From contig CANNZV010002314.1 of the NCBI GenBank assembly GCA_947561585.1, positions 1 through 64,000 of the forward strand: a DNA stretch of 64,000 nucleotides, given 5' to 3'. The notes under the pieces were generated by a model. That model searched no databases. It had not been told where the DNA came from and saw only the letters and a list, made by a program, of their open reading frames with translations. The stretch is from Caprella mutica. Taxonomy: Eukaryota; Arthropoda; Malacostraca; Amphipoda; Caprellidae. Both the position numbers and the translations under genes were made by a program. Below, piece by piece: positions 1 through 10,899 of the stretch (positions within the stretch are counted from its first letter, which is position 1; each line of letters begins with the position of its first letter).

Positions 1-200
1 CTAACACAAAATCTAAGACCTCGTAGTTGAAGAGCATAACCCTAGCGCTATCCTCTAAAACTGCAAGTAGCGTTAAAATATGAAAAACAATCTATAAACC
101 ACATTACAACAGTTTGGGTCCAAATGGAAGGCACCCCCCTTCTCTTCCATTCACCACTGACAGTTTCAGAATAGAACCTCTGGCAGCTTAATATAATCAA
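1..200 (+). repeat. Dispersed repeat family A, partial copy
   Basis: ATCTAAGACCTCGTAGTTGA, CATAACCCTAGCGCTATCC and AACTGCAAGTAGCGTTAAAA recur at 500-720 and 44515-44720. Truncated by the window edge. Confidence 0.55.
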
Positions 201-329
201 ATGATCATAGTTAATTTTTAAGGAGAAAAAGACAGATTGACAGAGCTAGAAATTTACCATCATTTAATGATCAGCTTTATTATTTTTAAAAGGAGGATTT
301 AACCTCTGCTTCGACTCTGAGAAACATTC

Positions 330-725
330 AGAAAATAAAGTGGCTCCATTAACAATGTTACCTATCACCAGTCTAGTGACAATGCACTTGGATGGAGAAA
401 AGCTTGTTTCATAGAAGTATTAAAGTTTCACACCAAGAAATGTGACTGAAAGGGACACAAGCACCGGTGGCTGTACATATGGATGGAAAAGGAAACGAAA
501 ATGTGATACTAATCGAAGTCTACCTAAAAAATTTAACATCGTAATTGAAGATCATAACCCTAGCGCTATTCTCTAAAACTGCAAGTAGCGTTAAAAAATG
601 ATGAACATAGAAATCCAAAACAGTTTGGAACCCAAGCGAGGCATCTCCCTTTTTCTTCCATTAACCATCGACAGCTTCAAGACGGAGCTCCTGGGGTCAA
701 TTGAAGAGGTACCTAAAAATGAGTA
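330..725 (+). repeat. Dispersed repeat family A
   Basis: Contains the left module (CACTTGGATGGAGAAAAGC, AAGAAATGTGACTGAAAGG, ACAAGCACCGGTGGCTG) and the right module (CATAACCCTAGCGCTATTC). The open frames across it on both strands (598-825 and 591-773) are not genes. Confidence 0.55.
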
Positions 726-729
726 TGGA

Positions 730-3700
730 TGCAATATTGATAATTTAATAATGATACAAAAAATAAAAAACATGCTATTAAGATTCTATATTTGTTGTAA
801 AATTCAGATATCTAGTTATAAATAGCAGCTAGTTACATTTTTTTGATCAATTATATAGCTATTTTGAATGCAATAAATTAGATAGATATTTATTGTATTT
901 TTGATATAGCTAATGCATATAGCATATTTATTTAAATTTGAGAACTTACTTTTAAATTTTAAATACTTCTAATTTTACATTCAATATTAGAGAATACAGC
1001 TAATTTTAATTATTAAGCTCATTTGTTACTAAAGCATGATCTTGGACCAATCGCTTTAGAATTAGTTAATCATATATATAACTCATTAAACAATTAACTT
1101 TAAATTACATCTACATGAGATCAATATGATGATGACTTACAATTAGGAGCATCTACTCAAACTACACATGTATGTATGCAGTGGCATAACTGATGTTTGA
1201 AGGCATAGCAGAGCAATCCTGGGACAGTTGCACACCTGTTAAATAAAATACATTCATTAAAAGGTCATAAAATTAAAAAGTTAGATGCATTAGAAAGTAG
1301 CAAATTCAGTTCGGAAAAAAATATTTGGATAACAGTTACCTAACTGTGGTGATCTTACATAATTTTTATCTTTTAAAAAATTTGCAAGGGAGCTCTCTGA
1401 TTAAGTTTGTGATATAGCTAATTCTAATACAATCTTTAATATAGATTTGTTTCTGCTCTGTTATATAAAAATCATTTTGGATGAAAAGAGGATGGTACTT
1501 TATACTGAATATTAATTAAATTAGCTATAGAGTTTAAACTCACTACACATTTCCCAGTAGCTAGATATTGTTTCCATCTTCACTTTTATCAAGATAATTA
1601 AGAACTTTCTTTGCTATATTTAGATTAATTGTAATGACAAATAGAACTACTTTGGTAATAGAATAACATTTTACGACATTGGTTAGATAATTAGATTTGA
1701 CTCGATTTACAAAAAAATGTTCATAATTTATTTGTGAGATAACTTAGCTGCAATCATTTGACAAATATTAAACACAAAATTCTCATTCAAAGAGATTAAA
1801 AGAAAAATGATTCAAAATATTCAATTTTTGAACATTTTTAGGAGAAAAATCATTGTTAATATCAATTAGCCAACTTCAGACACATTATTATGTAGTTATG
1901 GTACTTTAATTATCTATAGCTACCTTCAACATATATATACAGTGAAAAGTCTACTCACATAGCAAATCAAGATGAAACTACAAGTTATCCAAGGGTGAAG
2001 TATCAGGAGATGTCCTTTCCCAAGTCTTGATAGATTTATCTGAAAGGAACAATTGTTTAGAAATTTTGTTAATCATATTACTGATCAGAAAATTTAACTG
2101 TTCATGACACACAACACACAGCATATTGATAAATTATAGCTACTGTATTTAATTATCAATACATAAAATTTAAAATATTTTCAACAGGTTGTATAATCAT
2201 AAGATTCCTTCTTTAAATGGTTTCAAAGTTTTTGTTCTCTAAGTTGACCTTTATTATCAACTGTCCTATTCTTAAGCCAAAAATGAGTAGCTTTTCAGAA
2301 TATTTTTATACCAATAACTTGACTACCAATAAGTAGCTACACTAAAAATCGTATCATTATGGCCCATTGCCGCCATAACCAAAAAACAAAAAAGGAGTTT
2401 CAAGTTTATGAATATAAGCTAAATAATTGTTTAGTAGTCATATTTTCTATTTCATTTTCCAAATATTTTAATTCATAGTTGAAATTTAAAAACAACTTTT
2501 TTGATAACAGTAGCCAATGCAAAATATTTGCAAGTTTGAATGAAATCACTTTCTTTAGACAGATAAACCAATCACACAGTTATAGACAATAACTTATTAA
2601 ATTTAGCGTCAGAATAATATCACTGCGATTATTTACCCCACAAGTGCGATGCAATTACCCTAATTCTTAGTAAATGTATGCTGTTAAATGATTAACCATC
2701 AGAGATACAAGATTGAAAATAGGTACACATCATTATCGAAATGATATCTTAGGATGGTATAAGTATGGAGCTTCTTCCTGAATTAGTTCTTATGTTAGAT
2801 CAAAGTTTGCAGGAAAGTGAGATGGAATAGTAGAATACCCTAGACGATGATAGGATTTAGCTAGTGAAAAATGATTAAATTGGAATTATAAGTAGCTATT
2901 TTACTTGCTTTGATGCTCTCAATAGGTAAGACTGTTATTATGTACATGGATCTACAAATTAACTCTTTAGCTGAGGATTTTCAAATTCATTTCAATGTTA
3001 GAATGGAGAGAAATTCTTTAGCAATTTCAAATATATATATTTTTGAAAATGAAAATACTGGACTTATTAAGCATTTTGCTCATAATTATACTTCAATTAG
3101 TAATATGGATCGAAGTTTGGTACTCCAGTTCTATCCAAATTAAATTGGCTATTTAACTAACAATATAGGTTTTACTGTAAGCATGTTAAGATACCTAAAC
3201 TCATCATTCTTATCTCACCCAAACTTATAAAGTATGCTATGTAATATCTCATCAATATTTGATACACCAAAATAAAAAAATATTTAAAAAAATCTGTAAT
3301 ATACTGGGTGGCACGAAAGAAATGAAACTCATTTTCAAATTTTACTCATTACTCATCAAGATTTTGGCTACAAGTTACAAGCCATGACCCCACTTTGAAA
3401 AATTCTGCTGACCAACAAATGAATTTTGGAGGATAAATACTTCGTTTTATAAAATTTGCATCAATTCAATCATAATATTTGAAATCTGCAAAACTTCGGA
3501 GTTAGGTAATCAATTCATCAATAAAGTCCTAATTTTCAAAAGTGGGCCTCAACACTCCATTCCCAATTTAAATATTTCCATCTGTGGAGCAAATACTACC
3601 TATTTGCCTAAGTAAGCTGTTATGCAGTGGTGTGAGCACTATTGGCTGGTAGCTATTACCAGCCATATTTTATTGTATTTTGAACTTTTTGCAAGACACT

Positions 3701-4300
3701 GACAAACAGCACCATAGATTATTTTCTAGTAGCCAATACTTCAACAACATACTACTTAGGTATGTTCTACTTAACAAAGAATATCATTATTAAACTAATC
3801 ACTGTAATCTAGATTTTACAATTAAAATAATAATTTACCTAAAACATACAAATAACAGATTCAGACATACTTCAAAAAGTCAATAATCAATAGTTTGAAG
3901 TGTTAATTCTCCCAATTAGGTTGGTTTTATTTTTTGTACTTAAGTATTTTTATTTCAGGGTGTAGCTACTCTAAGCTTAATATTTTAATAAAATTAAATT
4001 AATGGAAACTTCATAATAAAGAGTATTTAGTTTGTAAAATTAATTTGTTGGCCTAAATAGTGGTTTTCAGACTATTATTTATAGCAATATTTGCTTAGAA
4101 GAATTAGTTCAAATTTTAGCACAAATAAATATTTGAAATTAAATGTTGAATTATCAATATAACAATAAACTTTTGAACATAACCCAGTATGTAATTGGTC
4201 CACAAGAACCCACTTGCATTTTCAAAAAGCTAAAAAAAATCCAATAGCTTATTTCCAATTTAATTAATAGTAAACATTAATTAATGATAAACAAAAGCAT
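730..4300. other. AT-rich non-coding stretch
   Basis: No supported gene. A 77-codon frame at 2910-3143 (plus) is AT-driven, has no recognisable family and weak context. No inverted repeats stood out. Confidence 0.4.
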
Positions 4301-4454
4301 TAATAGTAAGCATAAGAATTAATAGCTGGAAATCCACCGACGTTGCTGGAATATTATTTTCAAAGGGGAAAAACTATATTAAACTGTGAAAGAAACAAAA
4401 AAGTGACTAGATAAGTAGCTAGGTTAAAACAAAAGGAAATAATAACTAGTATCC

Positions 4455-5075
4455 TTTGGCTACACTGCAAGAACTGGTAAAGTGTTCAAGAAATCCTCTA
4501 GTTTGCTTTCTGTTCTCAGTACATTGTAAAATACATGTAAATATAAGAAAATTAAACATTGTAAGTACAGAAAATGTTAAAAAATTCCCATGCTATCATA
4601 CTCTTGGTCTATGTAGTAAGTAATCAATTTTAGCTAATGCCCATCAGTCTTAACTATTCTTCAAAGGCTGGAGACCAAGATATTATGGTAACAAGTTGAT
4701 AGATTCTGCCCACATCTCAGTCTGCAAAATATAGGACATTCTCAACATTTCCTGTGACAACAATCCTTAATATGAATTAATAATCATATCCCCCTATACT
4801 AATTATATTTAGCTACATGTATTTTTACTATTTTACATTATCAAGTCGAGAACAAATAGCAAAATAAGAGGTAAAGATTTCTTGGAGAACAGTTTACCAG
4901 TTCGTACAGTCTGGGAATCTGCCAAGACAGGCCATTAGAGAACTATAAAGTGTTCAAAAATAAATCCTCTATTTAGGCTTCTGTTCTCAGTAAACTACAT
5001 GTAAATATAGTAGAAAATTAGAGATTCTTCACACAGAATTTCAGAAAATCTTAAAAATGTCCCATTTTCTGCTAA
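4455..5075 (+). repeat. Dispersed repeat, two partial tandem copies
   Basis: 4455-4600 and 4945-5075 share AATCCTCTA, GGCTTCTGTTCTCAGTA and ATACATGTAAATATA, and end near TCCCAT..TCTGC. A third copy is at 63232-63362. Preceded at 4310-4375 by a fragment of the CCACCGAC repeat. Confidence 0.45.
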
Positions 5076-6056
5076 CTGACTGGGAATCTGCTGATAAGCT
5101 GAGCTTAATAGCATGAGCTCAACTTCACATCAAATTAAAATATCTGAAAGTCAGGAGACCCTGAAGTCACTGAAAGAAGCTACATTATGCAGAATGGGCT
5201 AGGATATCTGAAATTTTTGAGTTATAAATTACAGCCTTAACTCTGCTTAGATATTGATAATAGCTGTATTAGGTACATAAATTAAATTTATAATACCAAG
5301 TTGTTTTTACAAAATTACAGATAGTGCCTAGAAACCTACCTATATAATTTAGCTACACTATGAATATTTGATAATGAAACAAGAAACAGATAATTGGATA
5401 CTACTCATCCTGAGTCATCCAGTCTGCAAAGCGCATTCATATCCCCGAAGACCTTTGGAGACAAATTTTGAGGGAAAATAATTAATTTTCCTAATCAATT
5501 CCAATGTTTACATGTATTTGTGTTTTTATTAGAGACATTTTGCAAAAGTCTGGTCATTTTGGAGACAGATTTGAAAATCTTTGAGACAGATTTACCACAC
5601 TTTACAGACTGGTTACTCATACACTCATACTAGGTCCTACCTACTCCACTAACTGCAGCTCCAGGTAAAATAGTAATTCTCATAAACTCTCTACCTACTT
5701 GTCCCTTCAAGATTTAAGACTCCAGCCTCCAGGTAATAAAGCATGTCCAATTTTGAGCCCTTCAATTGCAAATGGAGAGAAATATCTAATTTTCTCTTAT
5801 GCTACACTACATTTCAAATGTTATTTTGGAGAGATTTAATGATAATTTGGTCATTTTGGAGAGAAATTTGGTGATTTTTGAAGAGAAATGGAGAGTTTAT
5901 TAAACAAAGAGATATACTATTTTACTATGGTCTTAAGCTAGCCTGAGCTAGGCTCAAATTGTCATAAATTCTATCCTAAAAAACATTGTATATCGTACTA
6001 ATTGTAGGACTACCCAGAGGCAAGAATAACTAGGAGAAATGTCTCTACTGCCTGAA

Positions 6057-6893
6057 CCAGACTGCATTTTATGGTAAATTCCGCCGACATGTCGGTGGAA
6101 TTTTGCCCTCTTTGAAAATAAAATTCTAGCTAAGTTGGTGGATTTCTAGCTCTTGCTGCTCTGTATTCCTAACTATGTAACCATTAATCTTCACTTTTTA
6201 GTAGAAAATCAGCCTAATTTTTGGAAATTGTTGGTGTATTTTTTCAACTTTTAAAAAAAGTCAGTGGAATTTTGTGCACCAAATACAGATTGATATCTAC
6301 ATTTGCAATGAAGGCCCGAAGTTCTTAATTTGCTCAAAATAATTGTCATTAACCCACAAATAAAATAGCAAGAATGGACATCCAAATCATCCATATTTCA
6401 GAGGCTGGTAAATTGTAAGCCAATTTGGCTCATTTTTCTTTTTTTGAAGATTTCAAGCCAAAAATTAACATTGGAAGTTGGAACATAGGAATTAATTCAT
6501 AATTTTAAGCCAATTATGAATAGGTATCTGATTTTTATCTTTTGAAATATTATCATGGATAGACATAAGTTTTAACTTTTAATAGGTACTAGTCAGTGAG
6601 CCACAAGGTAGTTAGTACCTGGGGCTGGGGTTTATATAAAAGTTTATTAACTGGCCCGGCTAGTCTGTATTTGGTCCACAAAATTCCACTGACTTTTTGA
6701 AAAAGCTGAAAAAATCCACCATAAATTTCCAGTAATTTGGCTGATCCACCAACATTTTAGTGATTTTACACATTTTTCCACCGAAAATTAATGATAATAT
6801 AGGAATAAATAGCTAAAAATCCACCAACTTTGCTAGAAAACTTCCACCGACATGTCAGAGGAATTTACCATGAAATACAGACTCCATGTATAA
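6057..6893. mobile_element. Inverted pair of CCACCGACATGTCGG repeats
   Basis: Two copies of about 230 bp face each other: 6057-6289 and 6664-6893. Each has a GACATGTC core at its outer end (18-bp palindrome CCGCCGACATGTCGGTGG at 6081-6098; CCACCGACATGTCAGAGG in the partner) and a TTGGTGCACAAAATTCCACTGA-type inner end. The space between holds part of another repeat. Partial copies are at 4310-4375 and 63095-63225. Confidence 0.5.
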
Positions 6894-7490
6894 GAGCATG
6901 TCAGTTAAAGCCAATTAATTAGCTTATATTTGAAATGGTCAAATCTCAGATATGTCTAATTGGCTTTAAATTTTGAATTAATTCCTTTTTTCCCATGTTA
7001 ATTTTGGCTTGAAATCTTCAAAAAATGAGCCAAATTGGCTTGGTTCATATTTTTTATTAAATTTGGGCTCAAAAATTGGCTTACAATTTTCCAGCCTCTG
7101 AAACATGGTAACAGACTGGTAACTGGGTCCTACTGAACTAGTATCTCTCAACTTAACTAGAGTCTAGTCTGTCTAGAGAGCTCAAAGAGGCAGGTATCCT
7201 ACATAGTACATACTAGCCATGTTTTAGAGTAGGTAGGTATGTCAGTTAAAGCCAACTATATAATTGTCTAAGATTTCAAAAGGTCAATACCTACTCAGAT
7301 AAGTAGGTATACCTAGGTACCTAATTGGCATACAATTTTAAATTATTTCTTATGTTCCTATGTTAATTTTGGCTTGAAATCTACAAAATAAATTAAATTG
7401 GCTTAGCTCGGAATTTTTGTGAAATTGTTTGGCTCTAAAATTGGCTTAGGTACCTACAATTTTCAAGCCTCTGAAACATGACATACCTAG
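6388..7490. repeat. Three copies of a repeat with AAATTGGCTTAC ends
   Basis: Copies at 6388-6560 (one orientation), 6905-7110 and 7235-7490 (the other). Shared words are AGCCAATTTGGCTC, TTCAAGCCAAAATTAACA and CAGAGGCTGG, with CAGCCTCTGAAACATG marking one boundary. Interleaved with the 6057-6893 pair, so one element inserted into another. The last copy is invaded by GGTACCTA microsatellite. Confidence 0.45.
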
Positions 7491-7618
7491 GTAATAGCTA
7501 CCTATATACCTTCCTACTATTTTGTAATTTTAGCTTATAAGCCATAGCTAAGTGGTACTTCAGGATATAAAACAAATTAAACTACCAACCTAATTAGGTA
7601 GATTGGCTTAGCCCAGGT

Positions 7619-7730
7619 ACATTTTCAAACTCAAAATATCAAGATACGAGTGACGACTTACCTGATGAAGAGGTTTTGTTATACAAACATATTTCGAGCG
7701 GATTCTCAATGTTAATGAGTTTTTGGACCT
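7619..7730 (+). other. Possible exon or short open frame, unidentified
   Basis: After a CAG at 7616-7618 a plus-strand frame reads ...NSKYQDTSDDLPDEEVLLYK..HISSGFSMLMSFWT and then a TAG. Composition looks coding-like (acidic, few Lys/Asn/Ile runs), but no convincing donor before the stop was found and no family is recognised. It could be an alternative terminal exon of the gene ending at 9474, or chance. Confidence 0.15.
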
Positions 7731-8271
7731 AGATTTACAATTTAAACTAGGTATAGGTATTTCTAATTTCAAATCTCTACAGTGTAACAGATCTAAAGCA
7801 CAATAGAATGGTCTTGAAATTCGTGCCGAATTAGGCGGTAATAAAGGGTTGAGAAACAAAAGCTAAGCGTAATGATTGGTATACAGTTTCAAACCCTTTC
7901 TAAAAACTGTTTGTAGATTCCAGTATCTTCAAACAGATTTAATTGTTTGAGAAATAGTTCGGCTAAGTGTTTTATACTATATTCAGATTCACAGCATAAG
8001 CTGTATCTACTCCAAATATATTTCAAGGAACTGAATGAGTTTATCAATAAATACATAGGTAGTTTTGAAATTAATAAAAATATTATTTTTTATACCTAAT
8101 GGTTTATTGATATTCCTGATTCAATTTACGTACTTTTCATCGAATGAATCATTCTTTCCGGACTAAACCTATACTTTTTTATTACATGAATAGTTATTAC
8201 AATTCATTATCCATAATTATTGTATATATACACTCCCTTAAATAACATTGCAATAATTAGCTATATATATA

Positions 8272-8461
8272 CTTCGTTTTCTATGCCTGCGCTTCGTTTT
8301 CTATGCAATGAGATGTTGTTAAGAGACTCTTGTTCGCCGCTAACTTCAACCGTTTTACGTGTGTTAAGCGCTTAGCACATCAAGATTGTAACCGTTTTCA
8401 CTGGTGCTAAGCGCTTAAGAGACTTTACCTTGAGCAACCCGATTTTTGCGGTTAAGAGACT
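8272..8461. promoter_or_regulatory. Cluster of symmetric and repeated motifs
   Basis: The direct repeat CTTCGTTTTCTATGC occurs at 8272 and 8292. TTAAGAGACT occurs at 8319, 8415 and 8452. TTAAGCGCTTAGCAC (8364-8378) is perfectly inverted at 8404-8418, with CCGTTTT.AC before each. The stretch is richer in CpG than its surroundings and lies about 0.7 kb before the 9115 exon. It may bind factors or be a small element; no known site is assigned. Confidence 0.35.
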
Positions 8462-9114
8462 TTGGCTTGTGGCCCTTCAAATGAAATATGTACTATAATC
8501 TTTTGAAATGGACTTTAAGAAAACAATTTTTTAGTATATATATCGAACATATAAATCTAATATTGTAGTGTATTGATCATATAAATCTTTAAAAGCTTAT
8601 TATAGAAACAAATATTTATGATCGGGGATATATTTTCTTCATTTATATATTTTCTCTATTAAACTTTTACACTATTTATTATTTTAAATTACATTTAACT
8701 TACGAAGATAGAGAAACAATCAGTTGATGAACTAAAACGAAATATTTCTCTGAAAAGATTAACTTTTCATCAGGACAGCTAAGGTTCATGTGCGCTTAAA
8801 TAATGATGGCATGCAGATATTTAAAAGAAATTTTAAAATAAAAGGACTTTAAATATTCTTCTTCCATTTGCCGTTTACTAAAGATTTGTATCTTTTTTAG
8901 TTTGAACATAATAAATTTTCAATATGGTAAAGTGACTTTTGGCCCACCCGGTAGGTATAATTTAAAGTTTAAATACAGAAACTACTTAATAACTCAGGTG
9001 CATTTAATAATTTAGGTCCTCCATTACTCGTGTGTTTCATAACTCAGGAGATTTACTGTATTCTGATCACTTTAAAAGAACAATGTAGTAAACCAATCCT
9101 ATCTTCTTTTTCAG

Positions 9115-9474
9115 GATTTATTGAACTCCGCACTAGACCCTAACTTCAAGCTCACCTCCACTCCAATCCTCATAGATTTCCTAATTCGTCATGGTATAAT
9201 CACCTCGGACACTATACCAGATTTTCCCGAAGTGGTGGAAATGCTCCACGTGTCCCTTAACCATCATTACAGAGCTCGACCAAAGGAAAAGTACGCTGGC
9301 TACAGATTCTTAAGCAGTTTCGAAGAGGCTGAAACCAATCTCCCGAGACCCGTTTCGTCAATGAAGATTTCGGACACCGAGGATTCGGATACGAGTAGTG
9401 AAGATATGGCTTTCTTTGGGAGTAAGGACACGCTTTGCCGCCTGGATAGCAATGATGAAGAAATCTACTACTGA
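9115..9474 (+). CDS. Last coding exon of an unidentified plus-strand gene
   Basis: A strong polypyrimidine tract and CAG acceptor (ending at 9114) open a 119-codon frame beginning DLLNSALDPNFKLTS and closing DSNDEEIYY before TGA. The segment PILIDFLIRHGIITSDTIPDF and the following MLHVSLNHHYRARPKEKY look like packed helices; the end is acidic and serine-rich (SDTEDSDTSSED), typical of a phosphorylated, disordered tail. Base and codon use is more balanced than in the surrounding AT-rich DNA, supporting real coding sequence. I do not recognise the family. Earlier exons must lie upstream; one weak candidate is at 7619-7730. There is no methionine start in the exon. The stop is followed after 13 bp by a TIR repeat that contains AATAAA at 9696-9701, so the 3' end may be repeat-derived. 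Confidence 0.6.
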   Translation, partial: DLLNSALDPNFKLTSTPILIDFLIRHGIITSDTIPDFPEVVEMLHVSLNHHYRARPKEKYAGYRFLSSFEEAETNLPRPVSSMKISDTEDSDTSSEDMAFFGSKDTLCRLDSNDEEIYY

Positions 9475-9487
9475 AAAAATAGTGACC

Positions 9488-9786
9488 GGTTCTTTCGACG
9501 AAAAAATTCCGCCGAACGACACTTTCGTTGAAAACACTGTCTTAGAACGAAAATTTTGATTAAAATTAAATGAAAGTGTATGCTATCATTGCTATGAATA
9601 TAATGAAATATAGCGCATCTAAGGTTAGGTTAGCGGTCCGGTTGTGACCAGCATCGTTAGTCACAAAATGTATACTTTACTGTTTTTTACTATAAAATAA
9701 ATATACCTTAAATTACTAAAAAATTATCATATTTTCGGCGAAAGTGACGTTCGGTGAAACTGTTTTCGACGTAAGGACCTAGAACC
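9488..9786. mobile_element. 299-bp TIR repeat in 3' UTR of the 9115-9474 gene
   Basis: Ends GGTTCT and AGAACC, with inner inverted motifs around CGAACGACACTTTCG and CGAAAGTGACGTTCGG. The centre carries AGCGCATCTAAGGTTAGGTT. Copies are at 33297-33570 and 51513-51759. Contains AATAAA at 9696-9701. Confidence 0.6.
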
Positions 9787-10389
9787 AAAAAGATGGGGGA
9801 ACGATAGCATAAGTTTAATATAATATTTAATAAATACATATATTTTTATATGAATTTTTATATCATAACTTGTTGCAATATTGATGAGGCAGGTTATGTA
9901 GGTTTTTTTCTATAATTTGAAAATGGTTTCTGTGAAATCATTTCGTATAGTTGGCCAAATCTGTTCTTTATTTCAGAAATACCTGTTACTATTTGAAACT
10001 TTAAATATATTTAGTTTTAGTTAGTTATTAAGGTAGGCTTATTAATTATTCAGCCAAAGATGAGATCTGTTATTGAAATTTGGTCATTGCAGATTTAGGT
10101 AGAATTTATTTTAGAGGGTAACTGCGCTATTTGAATCATTCTTCTAGACTAATTTTTATAACATTTTTAAAATATAACAATTGTGTGTTCATATGAAATA
10201 GTTTGTTTTAAATCGCTACTATAATATAAAATTTTATGTCAGCCCAAATTTTTATAATTCATACCTAATGCCTTTTTTAAAATTTATTTTACTTGACTTT
10301 TTTTATTAATAATTCCTGATACAATTTTCAATTATTTATTTATTTTGATTGGACATTTTGCAGATAAATAGTGACATGTGCAATATCGG

Positions 10390-10554
10390 GTAAGTTACGA
10401 ATTATTGGACAGTTCCAAATCTTCGATCATATAAAAAAAATATTTAAAATAATCTTAATTGGTTTAAAAATAATTTAAAAAATTAAAATAGCGATATAAT
10501 ATTTTTTTCTTATATGATCGAAGATGTGGAACTGGCCGGTAATTCGTAACTTAC
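10390..10554. mobile_element. 165-bp palindromic MITE
   Basis: Arms of about 45 bp are near-perfect inverted repeats: GTAAGTTACGAATTA...CTTCGATCATATAA at 10390-10433 and its mirror at 10510-10554. The centre is an A/T-only loop. Same family as the arms at 40764, 42800, 55940, 56680 and 58371. Confidence 0.7.
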
Positions 10555-10681
10555 TCTACGTGTATTTTAAGGAATAATATACATTAATTCAGTTAAAATA
10601 CTTAGTCTAGAGACAAGTTTTACACGATATGCATTTATATTTTTATCATTTCTTTATAGTGCAAACTTATAAACATTATAC

Positions 10682-10892
10682 AGGATGGAACTCCTCTATA
10701 GTGAACTATAACTAGGTCACTATATAGGATTTACTTCATTATACAGCAGTCGTGAGAGGCATAGAAAACTAATAGCCATTTTAAGGTAGACTAAGCAAAA
10801 TATGTTCAGTATACAGTGTACTTCTTTATTCAGGACTCTACTAATGAGGATGGTTCACTATACAGGACTACACTATAGAGGAGTTGTACTGC
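10682..10892. mobile_element. 210-bp pogo/Tigger-like MITE
   Basis: ACTCCTCTATAGTG at 10690-10703 is exactly inverted as CACTATAGAGGAGT at 10871-10884. Outer bases run ACAGGATGGA on the left and TTGTACTGC on the right. The CAGTACAACTCC-type end is reminiscent of pogo/Tigger elements. No coding content. Confidence 0.45.
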
Positions 10893-10899
10893 AAAGAAT

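Noticed and set aside
2910..3143. 77-codon plus-strand frame as a gene
   Set aside because: AT-driven composition, no recognisable family, no splice or promoter context.
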